NCBI GenBank assembly: GCA_964035015.1
Contig: OZ036017.1
Coordinates: 3,305,053-3,369,052 of the forward strand
Source: Corallium rubrum
Taxonomy: Eukaryota; Cnidaria; Anthozoa; Scleralcyonacea; Coralliidae
Length of the DNA stretch: 64,000 nucleotides
Direction: 5' to 3'
A program made the position numbers and the translations under genes. Of this stretch, positions 20,441 to 30,449 are shown one piece after another (the stretch's first letter is position 1; each line of letters opens with the position of its first letter). The notes under the pieces were generated by a model. The model saw nothing but the letters and a program-made list of their open reading frames with translations, searched no databases and was not told the DNA's origin.

Positions 20441-21484
20441 CGTTCACTTCCATTTAGTGATAGTATATAAAGCTATATAAAGAACAAATAAATTAACACA
20501 ATTTAATTTAATGTGGGGAATTACAGTATATGCATGAGAGTGTTTTTATAAACAAAATAAACAGTGTTTATGAAAAATATATACGAGATGGCAAATATTT
20601 GTAAACTAGACGAAGGAAAAACACTGCATTAAAAGTGTAAGCCTATTAAAATTGAGAGATATCGAGAAGTAAACATTATAATAGCATAAAGAAAACAATT
20701 TAATTTAAGAAATAAAACAAAGAATGGATACAATAGTCTTCGGCGGATAATTTGTGTTTTGTTATGAATCATTCATGACACAGAGGAACTATTTAATACG
20801 AGTTTACACATACTAAGTATCACAAATAAAACAAAGTTATACAGAACTACTACATCTAATAAATGACTTATTTGTACTTACCTTTTACATAGGAAAACAA
20901 ACAAAAACAACTCGCGTCGTAGACAGGGCGTGAAATCTCACAATTCACGGCCTAAAAATCGCTAAGACGACGTCGTCTTTAGCGCCGGAAGTGAAATTGA
21001 CTAAAATCCACGCCAGCTCACGGCATCTCACGTCCTCTTGACGTCCACGTCCTGTTTGCTAAATCTGTCTAATAAAACAATCTAGACACCGTATACAGGC
21101 GAATTGTCAGACAAAAAGTGTTTAATACTCACAGTGGGTGCTGTCCACTCTCCTTCGCTTTTCTTTCTTATATTTTTACTTTTGGCAATTTGGGTAAAGA
21201 AGGTTAAGTATCATTTGTACTTTTGACGACAGTAAACATTTATTTAAAGTAAATCTTAGCCTTAGTTAATCGTGTATTTGCCTTCAATTGCACTCGCGTA
21301 TTGAAATAATACTTGCCGTGTATGTGTAAACATTCAGGTTTAGCGATGTACTGGCAATAATTCTTCTCTGAATTGGCTACTTGTAAAATAGTCCACTCGT
21401 TGAACAAACACCTCAAAGGGAATTACCCAACATTTCTCAATTGAGAACACGGGTATTGCCCATGCCAGGCTACCGTCTAAGTAG
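20441..21484. other. Unique intergenic sequence, possible regulatory DNA
   Basis: No gene seen. It contains a near-palindrome, GCTAAGACGACGTCGTC followed by TTTAGC (about 20961-20983), and a GACGTCC element in a GC-richer block before the divergent homeodomain gene. Otherwise AT-rich. Confidence 0.35.
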
Positions 21485-21675
21485 TGTAATAAAAGTAGCG
21501 TGCTGCGTAGGCAGTGTAGAAACAACAATCGAAATATAGTAAGGTTAGATATACTGAAGAAACAGAGAACGTAGGAGTCTAACGTTTCGAGCGAAGGCCC
21601 TTCTCTGAATTGGCTTTCGCTCGAAACGTTAGACTCCTACGTTCTCTGTTTCGGCAGTATATCTAACCGTACTAT
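21485..21675. mobile_element. Penelope-type terminal repeat forming a long palindrome
   Basis: The left half repeats the unit at 1426-1560. At about 21600 it turns back on itself: about 55 bp (GTTAGATATACTG ... CGTTTCGAGCGAA) is repeated in inverse orientation to about 21668. The spacer, TTCTCTGAATTGGCT, is also present at 21364-21378, so the turn-around carries a 15-base copy of upstream DNA. The hammerhead-like boxes CTGACGA/GAAAC are partly lost at the turn. Confidence 0.6.
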
Positions 21676-21782
21676 GTCTCGATTACTGTCTAAGCAGCCT
21701 GGGGAGAGCCTCAGCTGAATTAATTATAGGTTGACCAATCACAAGCTTGCTTTTCGATCAAAACAGATGCTAGAACTTCCTT

Positions 21783-21796
21783 GGCGGCCATTTTGC
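21783..21796 (+). promoter_or_regulatory. YY1-like motif upstream of the homeodomain gene
   Basis: GCGGCCATTTTGC lies about 90 bp before the chosen start codon, a position typical of initiator-proximal YY1-like sites in animal promoters. A related pair of motifs lies upstream of the divergent gene. Suggestive only. Confidence 0.25.
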
Positions 21797-21875
21797 ACTC
21801 TTGCCTACACGTGTATTACTAAAAGCTTTGGATCTTCTTTGTTATATTCGTAATTTGTGTATCGAACGGAAGAGA

Positions 21876-22019
21876 ATGAAGAGAATGCGAATCAGCAACA
21901 ACCAGAGGGAAACCCTGGAGAATTTTTACGAGCGTGGGATGGTCGGAACGGGCACAAATTATAGAGAGATGATTGGAAATGCTACACTAAAGACCGGTTT
22001 GACAACGATGCAAGTGCAG
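21876..22019 (+). CDS. Exon 1: homeodomain helices 1-2
   Basis: 48 codons from ATG (MKRMRISNNQ) to a CAG/GTAAG donor. It includes the Leu/Phe core of helix 1 (TLENFYERG) and the turn into recognition helix (LKTGLTTMQVQ). An extended loop of about three residues (GTGTNY) places it nearer TALE-like atypical homeodomains, though this is tentative. Confidence 0.65.
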
Positions 22020-22111
22020 GTAAGAAGTTGTAGATTTGATTTACTATAAATTAGCTGGCTAGTCACATTTCATGTTTGACTTCATAATTGTACTAATTTG
22101 ATTGTTTGCAG

Positions 22112-22256
22112 AAATGGATCGGTAATCAAAAAAGAAAAAGACCCGTCGATTCTGTGCGATCACGAAATGCTGAAGATGATGCTCAGCTAAAGAAGGCAAA
22201 AGCTGTTCGGGGTCCAACTGCATACAATCTCTTTTGCGGAGACTTCTTTAAAACAG
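22112..22256 (+). CDS. Exon 2: recognition helix end and start of HMG-like region
   Basis: Acceptor TTTGCAG, donor AAACAG/GTAGG, ending in phase 1. It opens with KWIGNQKRKRPVD, the DNA-contacting end of the homeodomain. After a linker come PTAYNLFCGDFFKT, with the aromatic residues expected at the start of an HMG box. Confidence 0.65.
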
Positions 22257-22563
22257 GTAGGAACAGACACATAGTAACTGTTACTTTTTGCTTTAGCGAT
22301 AGTTTCAGTACATCACAAGCGTTTTATTAAAGCCTTGAGATAAAAATTATCAAGAATAAATATATTTTGATTTATTTCGCAATTATTATATTAACGAATC
22401 CAATATGGTAAAATATTTCAGTTTAATATTTACTTTTGGGCAAGATTGAAGCTTGAGCCTGATATATTATTTTACAAGTTGAGCTTTGATATTTTGTAAT
22501 ATTGGGTAAATATTAACTAAATCCAGTTTAGGTATTTTTTTCAAACATCACCCCCAATGAGGG

Positions 22564-25500
22564 TGAGGTATAATATATCAATTGAAGTATATTACATCAA
22601 ACATATTTAATTTTAATTTAATTTAAGACATTTGCAACAAAAGACAAGTTGACAGGAGACAAGCAATAGGACACATGGTCCCTTACAAGGCTTGACTCCA
22701 GATTACAACATATATAACAGGCAACATAATGTACAAACAGTTACTTAACGTAAATTTTTAAAATGTTAAGTCAGCAGCTACAAGCTGCGTCCACATTAGG
22801 GCTTCTGCAAATGGGACAGATTATATGCCACGTACGTGTATTTTCCGAGTCGAATGTGGAATGAAGGCGAGCAAAGAGTAACTTTTTCAGTCGGGTCTTA
22901 AAAACTGATGTGCGCTCTGAAGTACGTATATCAAAAGGTAACGCATTCCACATAGGACAAATACGAATGAAAAATGATTCGCGAAATGTAGACGTTCGAG
23001 CGAAATTTAAGCGGAGATCCATCCCCGAGGTTCCACAGCGAGTCTTAGAATGTGAAAACTGTACAAATCTTGATACGTCGAGACGTATTTCGCCATTTAT
23101 ACAACGGAAAAGAAAAAGGAGATCAAGATATTCTAGGAAGTAGCACAGGGGTAATAACTTTAGTTGAATGAGCCGGCACTTGTAGTCGAGTTCAAATCCA
23201 CGAAGGATGAAACGTGTAGCCCTTCTTTGTACCTTCTCCAAACTTCGCATCAGGTAAATAGAACCACGAAAACAGGGTGACCATCCTTGGCTGGCACAGA
23301 TTAGATGTGATCTTACCAGCGAGATGTAAAGAGTTTTTTGTATGTTACAGGAGACACCCTTTGAACAATGTCTTCGTAGGAAACCAAGCATTCTATTGGC
23401 CTTGGAAATAATGTTCGAAATATGATCCGCCCACGTCAAATTATGAGAGACCTGTACACCAAGATCCCGTGCGCTGGTAACAATCTTTAAAGTTGACTCA
23501 TTCAGAGTATACGATCTTTGTAAGCTGCGACGTTTGTGAGTGATACGAAGATTCTCACATTTGATAGGTTGGAACATTAGCTCATTATTTAAAGCCCAAA
23601 CTGAGAGAGAATCTAAATCCTGTTGAAATCGGTTGACATCGCAAATATTTTTGATGGTATGAAAACATTTCGTGTCGTCAGCGAACATAGCAATATTAGA
23701 AAAGGAAACGCTGTCCAGAAGATCGTTTATATACAAAATAAACAGGATCGGGCCGAGCAGTGAGCCTTGAGGAACGCCAGAACAAACATCTACCCATGGG
23801 CTAGATGTGCCGTTGACAACAACTCGCTGGTGACGATGGGAAAGGTAGTCAGTTATCCAGTCAAATAAAGCACCAGTAATTCCGTAAAAATTCAGCTTCT
23901 GTAGGAGGTGAACGTGACAGACGGTATCGAATGCACGAGTGAGATCAAGATATACAACATTAATTTCGTCTCCATTGTCCAGGGCCTTTCCTATTGCGTG
24001 AAGGACGGCAAGAAGCTGGGTTGTACAGGAAAGACCATTACGGAAGCTGTGTTGAAGGTGATAGATACGATCCTGTGTAAACGAAACTATCCGACGCGCG
24101 ACACACCTCTCCAACACCTTAGACAATATAGGTAGTAGAGAAATGCCACGATAATTGTTGAAAAATGTTCGCTTTCCTTTCTTGAAAATTGGTATAATGT
24201 TCGCATCTTTCCACTCTGTAAAGAATTTACCGGTCGATAAGGACAGGTTAAAAAGATCGCACACAGAGCTGGCAATAACTTCGGCACATTCGACAATCAA
24301 CTTGGCCGGGATTTCATCGGGACCAGTTGCTTTTCTTATATTTAACCCTTTCAGACCGGCTAAAACTTCGTCAACGCTAAGGACAATTTCGGACAACGAG
24401 GGCTGGTCCATTAGATTAGAAGCGGGGAAGGAGCAAAGCGAGTGGTCTGTAAAAATAGACTGGAAATGGTCGGAAAAGGCTATCGCTTTATCTAGGTGAG
24501 ATGTAACTTCGATGTTACTTTCTAATAACATTGTATCGGGATATGATCGACGTCTAGACTTTAGCTTAAAGAAGGACCAGAACGGTTTTGCATTGGAGTG
24601 TATTTCCGATGCTATCCTTTTAAAGTAAGCTTTGCTGTTCGCCCGGATCCAGTTTTTAATTTGTTGGCGTAATTTTCTAAACTCCTCAAAGACTGCGGGG
24701 TCATTAGAGCGGCGCACTTTATTGTTCCAAAAGGTTTTTTTCTTTTTAATGGCATAGGCAAGATCGCAATCAATCCATGGCGCACGCTGAGAGTGTCTGA
24801 CTTTTCGCCTGGGAACGAAAACATTAACTGCTTCACGAAAATCATCCTTCCATGACTTTAAAGCGTCATCAGTATTCTCATGGGAGATGTCATTAATATT
24901 CTCAGACAAATGGGTCCTTAGGGACTCGAAATCAGCATTTTTAAAGTCATAAATATATCTGGGTGGTTGATTGTTTAATTTAAGCAAACGGAATAAATTG
25001 AAAGAAATACTCTTATGGTCAGAGGGAAGTCCGTTTGTATTTTCGACAAAAACTGTGTCCACTAAGTCAACATTACTTGATAGAACCAAGTCTAAGGTAT
25101 TGTCTCCCCTAGTTGGAGCATCAACGAGCTGATATAGAAACGCGTCTGACAATAAATTAGTAAACTCATATTCCACACCAATATCACTGTTTACAAAACC
25201 TGATCCGTCGACCCAACGAATACCGGGATAGTTAAAATCTGCTGTAATCAATGTCATAGAGTATTTATCTTGACTTGCAACATCGGCAATTATCTTAAAC
25301 TGGGTTAGAAACTCATGATCGTTTGGAGCTCTATAACAAACTACAACCAAAAGTAGCTTGTCAGACGCTAATTTGATTTCAATAGCAACGGTCTCACCTG
25401 GAAGGTCCACACAACTTTTTACAGCGATTGTATTCCTAACAGCGAGTAACACCCCGCCTCCAATACGATCTTCCCGATCTTTGCGATATATATCATACCC

Positions 25501-25868
25501 GTGCGGTAGAACTTCCAGACTAGAAATAGTAGGGTTCAGCCACGTTTCTGTAATCGCCACTATATCATAATCGGCACTGTACACAATGTCCTGAAGCAGC
25601 GATAGCTTACAGATGTAATTGCTTGGCTCGTCGCAATCTTTTACAGCAGCTTTAAGGCTTCGAGCATTCGGATAAAATACGGAAATGAATTGATTGTTCT
25701 TTCGAAGAGCACCAGGATTAGACTCAACGTCGTTGCTGCACAACAGGCACAGCGCTTGAACATTAAAGGACGGCGTTGAATTACAATCATAAAGGGTTCG
25801 GCTATGAAAATAGCGAGTACAGCGAAGTTGAACAGATCTATACTTCAAATTGTGCCGAATACTAATAT
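22564..25868 (-). mobile_element. Intact-ORF CR1-like LINE inserted in intron 2
   Basis: A 3.3-kb insertion bounded by near-identical direct repeats, ATCACC(C)CCAATGAGG at 22547-22562 and 25867-25881, which read as a target-site duplication with one C of length difference. It carries one long ORF (22771-25848). The region 22564-22770 would be its 3' UTR. The start lies only about 20 bp from the 5' end, so the copy may be 5'-truncated and lack an ORF1. A 510-bp internal piece of this sequence, or of a near-identical sister, lies at both junctions of the tandem array. Confidence 0.8.
22771..25848 (-). CDS. LINE ORF2: 2A-like leader, APE endonuclease, reverse transcriptase
   Basis: 1,025 codons without a stop. 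Residues 40-47 read DVESNPGA, a 2A-like translational recoding motif with Ala where Pro is normally found. Residues ~55-290 form an APE-type endonuclease (AITETWLN, KDREDRIGGGV, ITADFNYPGIRW, GDNTLDLVLSS, SDHKSISF). Residues ~520-760 form the RT (PIFKKGKRTFFNNYRGISLL, VYLDLTRAFDTV, GVPQGSLLGPILFILYIND, MFADDTKCF with the FADD catalytic box). The C-terminus ends with a short Cys motif (CPICRSPNVDAACSC). The domain set and motifs fit the CR1/L2 group. All catalytic motifs look whole, so this copy could have been active recently. Confidence 0.9.
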   Translation of the reverse strand: MKYRSVQLRCTRYFHSRTLYDCNSTPSFNVQALCLLCSNDVESNPGALRKNNQFISVFYPNARSLKAAVKDCDEPSNYICKLSLLQDIVYSADYDIVAITETWLNPTISSLEVLPHGYDIYRKDREDRIGGGVLLAVRNTIAVKSCVDLPGETVAIEIKLASDKLLLVVVCYRAPNDHEFLTQFKIIADVASQDKYSMTLITADFNYPGIRWVDGSGFVNSDIGVEYEFTNLLSDAFLYQLVDAPTRGDNTLDLVLSSNVDLVDTVFVENTNGLPSDHKSISFNLFRLLKLNNQPPRYIYDFKNADFESLRTHLSENINDISHENTDDALKSWKDDFREAVNVFVPRRKVRHSQRAPWIDCDLAYAIKKKKTFWNNKVRRSNDPAVFEEFRKLRQQIKNWIRANSKAYFKRIASEIHSNAKPFWSFFKLKSRRRSYPDTMLLESNIEVTSHLDKAIAFSDHFQSIFTDHSLCSFPASNLMDQPSLSEIVLSVDEVLAGLKGLNIRKATGPDEIPAKLIVECAEVIASSVCDLFNLSLSTGKFFTEWKDANIIPIFKKGKRTFFNNYRGISLLPILSKVLERCVARRIVSFTQDRIYHLQHSFRNGLSCTTQLLAVLHAIGKALDNGDEINVVYLDLTRAFDTVCHVHLLQKLNFYGITGALFDWITDYLSHRHQRVVVNGTSSPWVDVCSGVPQGSLLGPILFILYINDLLDSVSFSNIAMFADDTKCFHTIKNICDVNRFQQDLDSLSVWALNNELMFQPIKCENLRITHKRRSLQRSYTLNESTLKIVTSARDLGVQVSHNLTWADHISNIISKANRMLGFLRRHCSKGVSCNIQKTLYISLVRSHLICASQGWSPCFRGSIYLMRSLEKVQRRATRFILRGFELDYKCRLIQLKLLPLCYFLEYLDLLFLFRCINGEIRLDVSRFVQFSHSKTRCGTSGMDLRLNFARTSTFRESFFIRICPMWNALPFDIRTSERTSVFKTRLKKLLFARLHSTFDSENTRTWHIICPICRSPNVDAACSC

Positions 25869-26133
25869 CACCCCAATGAGGTACAGCTGTAGGCCTACAC
25901 TTGCAAAAATGCAGTCTGTATCAGCTCTTGATATGATATCTGTTCAGAGAAATGTAGTGATCCATGATAGCATGTTGTAATATCATCTGTGATATATCTA
26001 TGATATGATATCTATATCATACCTACAGTATATCCCCACAGAAATGTTACAGTTTGTTAAGCCTGTTTTCATATAGTTATAATTGACGATACATGGACGA
26101 TTGTCAAGCTTGTATCCTCAAAAAATGACTCTG

Positions 26134-26206
26134 AGTCCCAAACAGGAATCGAACCTGTAACCTTCTGATTGCCAGTGAGACGCTCTAACCATTGAGCCAC
26201 TGAGAC
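26134..26206 (-). tRNA. tRNA-like sequence (anticodon GGC) heading a SINE
   Basis: Read on the minus strand from 26206: a 7-bp acceptor (GTCTCAG with TTGGGAC, two wobble pairs), a GCTC/GAGC D arm with GGTTA, an anticodon arm with one C-C mismatch and loop CTGGCAA, and a perfect T arm (ACAGG-TTCGATT-CCTGT). GGC would read Ala GCC codons, but the Ala identity pair G3:U70 is absent. The following TTTTTTGAGGATACAAGC is shared with 27060-27130, so this looks like the head of a tRNA-derived SINE rather than a working tRNA gene. It lies in intron 2 of the homeodomain gene. Confidence 0.5.
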
Positions 26207-26302
26207 TCAGATGGAGAGCAAAGGTTACAATGATGTACTGGTTCGATTGATATATGTACTGCCTATGCAGCAGTCACTATATATTGGTAATGTTTGGTTG
26301 TG

Positions 26303-26341
<39 letters not shown>
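26303..26341. repeat. (TA)n microsatellite
   Basis: Pure TA dinucleotides. Further TA blocks lie at 26866-26920, 27229-27343, 30901-30926, 33593-33645 and 51402-51434, many of them next to element boundaries. Confidence 0.95.
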
Positions 26342-26345
<4 letters not shown>

Positions 26346-26594
26346 TATTTACAGAATGAGTGACTGTATCCCGATACAGAACGGACACGAATTCTGTAAA
26401 TGACTTCTAAAACGCCTATTAAGGTAACTAAACAAAAATAAATCATGTTAACAGCTGATAAACCTTCGAGGTAAGGTTTAATAGGCTACGAATATTAAAT
26501 TAGTGATACGAGCATGCGCTTTAATTTAATATTAGTCCCACATTTTCTATTCTACGTGACGTGGCATAAATGGTCATACTGATCATCATTTGTT

Positions 26595-26790
26595 ATTCAA
26601 CAAATGTTGTTGGGCAACAAATGTTGTTGGGCAACAAATGTTTGCACCTCACTGAAGATAGTTGAATGCGAAGTGTCTGTACACTTGCTACAGAACTGAT
26701 ATGATCAGTGTCTGTAAATGTGATACAGAACTGATGTTTTATTAAACAGTTCTGTATCACATTTACAGACACTGATATCAGTTCTGTACC
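26595..26790. repeat. Short tandem triplet and a 44-bp-arm hairpin
   Basis: CAACAAATGTTGTTGGG occurs in tandem at 26600-26643. Then 26691-26734 (CAGAACTGATATGATCAGTG, continuing to GATACAGAACTG) is answered in inverse orientation at 26747-26788, with a loop of about 12 bp. This gives a long stable stem; it may be a foldback MITE remnant. Confidence 0.7.
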
Positions 26791-26860
26791 GGGGTAAACA
26801 GACATTGATTAAACATTAATTTCTTTTGAATTTTCCTCATGAATTATTAATGAGTTTTAG

Positions 26861-26923
<63 letters not shown>

Positions 26924-27142
26924 CACTGGTGTAGTGAATGTGGGAGAGCTTGGAGTAGACAGACGACACATGGGCGATCGTCAAGCTCGTATCCTCAGAA
27001 GAAATAACCTCTCACTGGCAATCACAAGGTTACAAGTTCGATACCTGTCCGGGAATCATTTTTCTGAGGATACAAGCTTGACGATCGCCCATGTATTTAT
27101 TGTCTGTCTACTCCAAGCTCTCCCACATTCCCTACGGCAGTG
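26924..27142. mobile_element. Foldback element with a half-tRNA core
   Basis: 219 bp with inverted arms of about 77 bp: CACTGGTGTAGTGAATGTGG on the left and CCTACGGCAGTG at the right end, continuing inward through GAGAGCTTGGAGTAGACAGA and GATCGTCAAGCT. The centre is the 3' half of the tRNA-like sequence found at 26134-26206 (CACTGGCAATCA ... GGTTACAAGTTCGAT). The right arm equals the tail of that SINE. It therefore looks like a SINE whose tail was duplicated in inverse orientation. (TA)n lies on both sides. Confidence 0.7.
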
Positions 27143-27262
27143 TATATATATATATATTAACACACAGTTATAATTGTTGTAACTCAGTTGGCGATTGCTT
27201 GCAAGTTCAGTAACCTTGCTGCTTGAGTGTATATATATATATAGTGTATATATATATATATA

Positions 27263-27343
<81 letters not shown>

Positions 27344-27345
<2 letters not shown>

Positions 27346-27520
27346 GAACCCTGCATTATGGCCACTTCGTTAATACAGTCACATCATTATTACGGCCAAT
27401 TTTTTTGTCCGGGCAAAAGGCCAATACATTTCCTTAAAAAAATACCCTGTTAATACAGTCACCCTGTTAATACGGCCAACGACCACATTGTATAATCCCA
27501 ATGTTAACAAAGTGTTCAGA
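27344..27520. mobile_element. pogo/Tigger-like terminal fragment
   Basis: AGTGGAACCCTGCATTATGG resembles the ends of pogo/Tigger elements (CAGTGGAACC...). It is followed by repeated blocks GTTAATACAGTCACC and GTTAATACGGCCAA that show the family's diverged tandem subterminal pattern. No transposase is present and the other end was not found. Confidence 0.4.
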
Positions 27521-27636
27521 GCCATTGTGCTTTGGTGTAATAAGAATGTTAGTCTGAATAACAGTACTCTGATATGGACAAATTCTTCATTAATTAATAG
27601 CTCAACATGCCATTTACAATTATGATCCTTTCATAG

Positions 27637-27825
27637 GTGACTGCAAAGAATTGCCTCGTGAGGAAAAGAATAAGTTAGCTTCAGCAGCATGGCTAACAAA
27701 GAGCACTAGTGAAAAGAACAGTACCAGAAATCAGCAGATGATATGAAGTTGGTAAAAGTAAATGAATTGTCTGAAGAGAAAAAAATATATTAATAAAACA
27801 GCACAGAAAGAAGCTTTTAGATGAG
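27637..27825 (+). pseudogene. Exon 3 of the homeodomain gene: HMG-like helices
   Basis: Acceptor CTTTCATAG, donor GATGAG/GTAAGA. It begins by completing a Gly codon, then DCKELPREEKNKLASAAWL, the second helix region of an HMG box. Two one-base shifts are needed to follow the rest: after EKN the frame continues as YQKSADDMKLVKVNELSEEKK, and after an A7 run as LIKQHRKKLLDE. The ending phase suits exon 4. Confidence 0.6.
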
Positions 27826-28594
27826 GTAAGAGTAGTATTAGTTTGAAGACTTATCGATTTTCTGATATCTTCCTTTGTATAATAATAAAATGATTATGCC
27901 TCTGATGTTAGTGTTATATATTGAAGATGTTGATGTAATTAAGACAAAACCATTGACATGCAGCCTAGCAAGATTTGACAAAGTAATAAAGTCAGTTTAC
28001 AATTACAGTAGAAGCAGGCTTATACAGTAGCCAGGATTTTGAGAGAGGATGTCCAATCTCTGTGGTGCATGATAACCTCCCTCGTCCCAAAGATGTTCAG
28101 AAATTTAAAAGTCCAAAAGCCACCGCAAGTCTAAGGCCAATGTGATGTCACGTCAGCTTCTGTATGGCGCACTAAAGTATAATGTCAGATTCATTCACAG
28201 TTTTTTGAACATTCTCAAATTAATGTCCCAGGACACCCTAAAAGCCTGATTAGAAGTGAGCTTTGACAAACATGGAACTCTTGATTTTTTATAATGCAAT
28301 TCTTATCTCAAATAACAATTTGGTTTATTAATTGATGTAAAGCAAGCCATATTTTCCAAGGTGTTTGCAATAAACACAAAAAAATTATCTGCAATGTTGC
28401 AAAAAGTGGAATGCTTCATGAAAATGGAATGACTATAAGAAAAAGGCCATTTTCTGAAATTATGTGAAATTTGCATTAGAATTAACCTTAAACTTTCATC
28501 TTGTTGCCTACACTGTAACTATCAAGTTAAACTTACCCAATTAAGATTAATACAATGTTATCATACTTTGCTTTCCTTTGTATAATCCTAATAG
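27826..28594. other. Intron 3, nothing recognised
   Basis: AT-rich intron sequence without shared repeats or coding signal. Confidence 0.4.
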
Positions 28595-28739
28595 ATACTA
28601 ATTTTGGAAGATTGGGGATGTGAAGTTGCAACAATGTTGTAAGACAATTCAGGAGAAATGTACCATCTGGGAAGCCAACATGGAACCATGTTCTTGGCTT
28701 CATATCCTGATGTTGTAGTCAAATTTCGTGAATACTTTT
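28595..28739 (+). pseudogene. Exon 4 of the homeodomain gene
   Basis: Acceptor CTAATAG, donor ACTTTT/GTAAGT. It encodes LEDWGCEVATML, an in-frame TAA, then GEMYHLGSQHGTMFLASYPD and VVVKFREYF. The continuing coding quality on both sides of the TAA indicates a formerly functional exon. Confidence 0.6.
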
Positions 28740-28909
28740 GTAAGTACAGTCACTCTGACTTATTTTGTTTTTCAAAAATTATTGAAGGAAAAAACTTAAT
28801 GATGGAGGGCTATATAAATATTATTGTCTTTTCCAGGAAAATATTTTTTGAATAACTTGGTCAATTCTACACACAGTAGCTACTTTTAGCTGTTATTAAA
28901 TATTTTGTC

Positions 28910-29044
<135 letters not shown>

Positions 29045-29514
29045 ATATTAATAGGTAATGACTTGCAAGTTTACAACATTAATGATGTTCAGAATCTATT
29101 CAATAAGTAATATAGTAAGTGCTTGTGTCTACTTTGCATAATTTGAAAAATTACTAGACAGAATGGAAATTCTATTTACTGTACTATACTCTAATTTCAT
29201 ATGCTTAACAGATTTAATTTATTGCTGGCTAAAGTATAAAAGGACCTAGAAACTGATTTGCCATACATCATGGTGGTAGTAACTCATTGCTGCCTATTGG
29301 ATTGCTGTGGGTTGTATCTTTGATTTGTAAAATCATCACATCTGGTGTTATAGACAGGAAAATAATAGTTAATAAAGGGGTCGTATCTGGCACTAGACAA
29401 AAGAATGGGCAGTATACACTTTGTCTCGCAATTATCATTATATAGTTCAGAATCAGTAGGTACATGGTATCTTAGTTTAGTCCCTGAAAATTTGTAATGT
29501 TTTGTGTTCTTTAG

Positions 29515-30300
29515 GTGAAGCTGTTGGGAAACCAAGCATTGTTCTTTATCTAAAAGGTGGTTACAAAGTTGAGTGTTTACCCCAGATGGCCATCCTCGTT
29601 CCCAGGGCCTCCTCGGTACACTGGGAAATCGGAGGCCCTGGTCAGATGAAAACCGGATGTCCTAGATTCTAGGACATTGAGTAAATTGAATATGTCACAT
29701 CGCCCTGGGTGCGACAATGGACATAATATAATGAAACAAACGAGATACACTCAGCTGTTTCAAGAAAAGTTGCCTTGTTATGACGTCCGAAAGGTTTGGT
29801 ATTTACTGTTCTTCCCGCTGGACAAAATAGCACAATTTCGCTTACCAAAATGCTATTCAAACGTAGGTTGTTTACGAATATAATTTGCCGTCGCCGACGA
29901 AATATGAGTCACCGAGTCACGCTATGTCTAAAATCGTTCGATTTTGAGAGTTAAATGATGAAACTCATCGCAGTTCCAATTCGCTTTAAGAATCCTACTT
30001 TGTTGGCTTTATTTGTAGACGTTTTCGGTGTTATCTGAGCGATAATCTTCACTCTATTCACATCGTTGTTTGACAGTTGAAAATATATTTGCCCACTTCC
30101 TGTACGTTTTGGACAACCTTCGTCCAGCCAATCACACGCTTCAATCGTTTTCATCTGACCAGGGCCTCCGATTTCCCAGTGTAACGAGGAGGCCCTGGGA
30201 ACGAGGATGCCCAGATGGCATACCTTTTAGAAAGCCATACCATTATGGAGTTCTTCAGTGCAAGAAGATTATGTTGCAAGCTAAAGAAATAAAATTTACT
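29515..30300 (+). pseudogene. Exon 5 of the homeodomain gene, split by a MITE
   Basis: Acceptor TTCTTTAG; completes a Cys codon, then EAVGKPSIVLYLKGGYKVE followed by CLP up to the insertion at 29591. After the element the coding resemblance resumes as GIPFRKPYHYGVLQCKK and EIKFTV, in a frame that needs a small shift. The 3' limit is uncertain because BEL/Pao sequence begins within the next ~150 bp without a visible boundary. Confidence 0.5.
29591..30209. mobile_element. Long-TIR, Mutator-like MITE in exon 5
   Basis: 619 bp. The ends are inverted repeats of about 60 bp: CATCCTCGTTCCCAGGGCC at the left and GGCCCTGGGAACGAGGATG at the right, continuing through TTTCCCAGTGT and GGCCCTGGTCAGATGAAAA. 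It is flanked by the 10-bp duplication CCCAGATGGC (29581-29590 and 30210-30219). A 9-10 bp duplication with long inverted repeats fits Mutator-like elements. Non-coding. Confidence 0.8.
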
Positions 30301-30449
30301 GTAGATCAAACTTTACATGTTGAGAAGTCAGGCAGCTTGCCTGTCATGGAAGTGGCCAGTAATATGGAGCCAGTGCAACAGCTACTGACAAAGATAGTTG
30401 GTTCACATGCAGCAAAACAAACAAGCAGTAATCCACCAGTAAAGATTGA

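Noticed and set aside
26134-26206. Functional tRNA-Ala gene
   Set aside because: Cloverleaf is good but there is an anticodon-stem mismatch, no G3:U70 pair, and the 3' flank is a SINE body repeated nearby.
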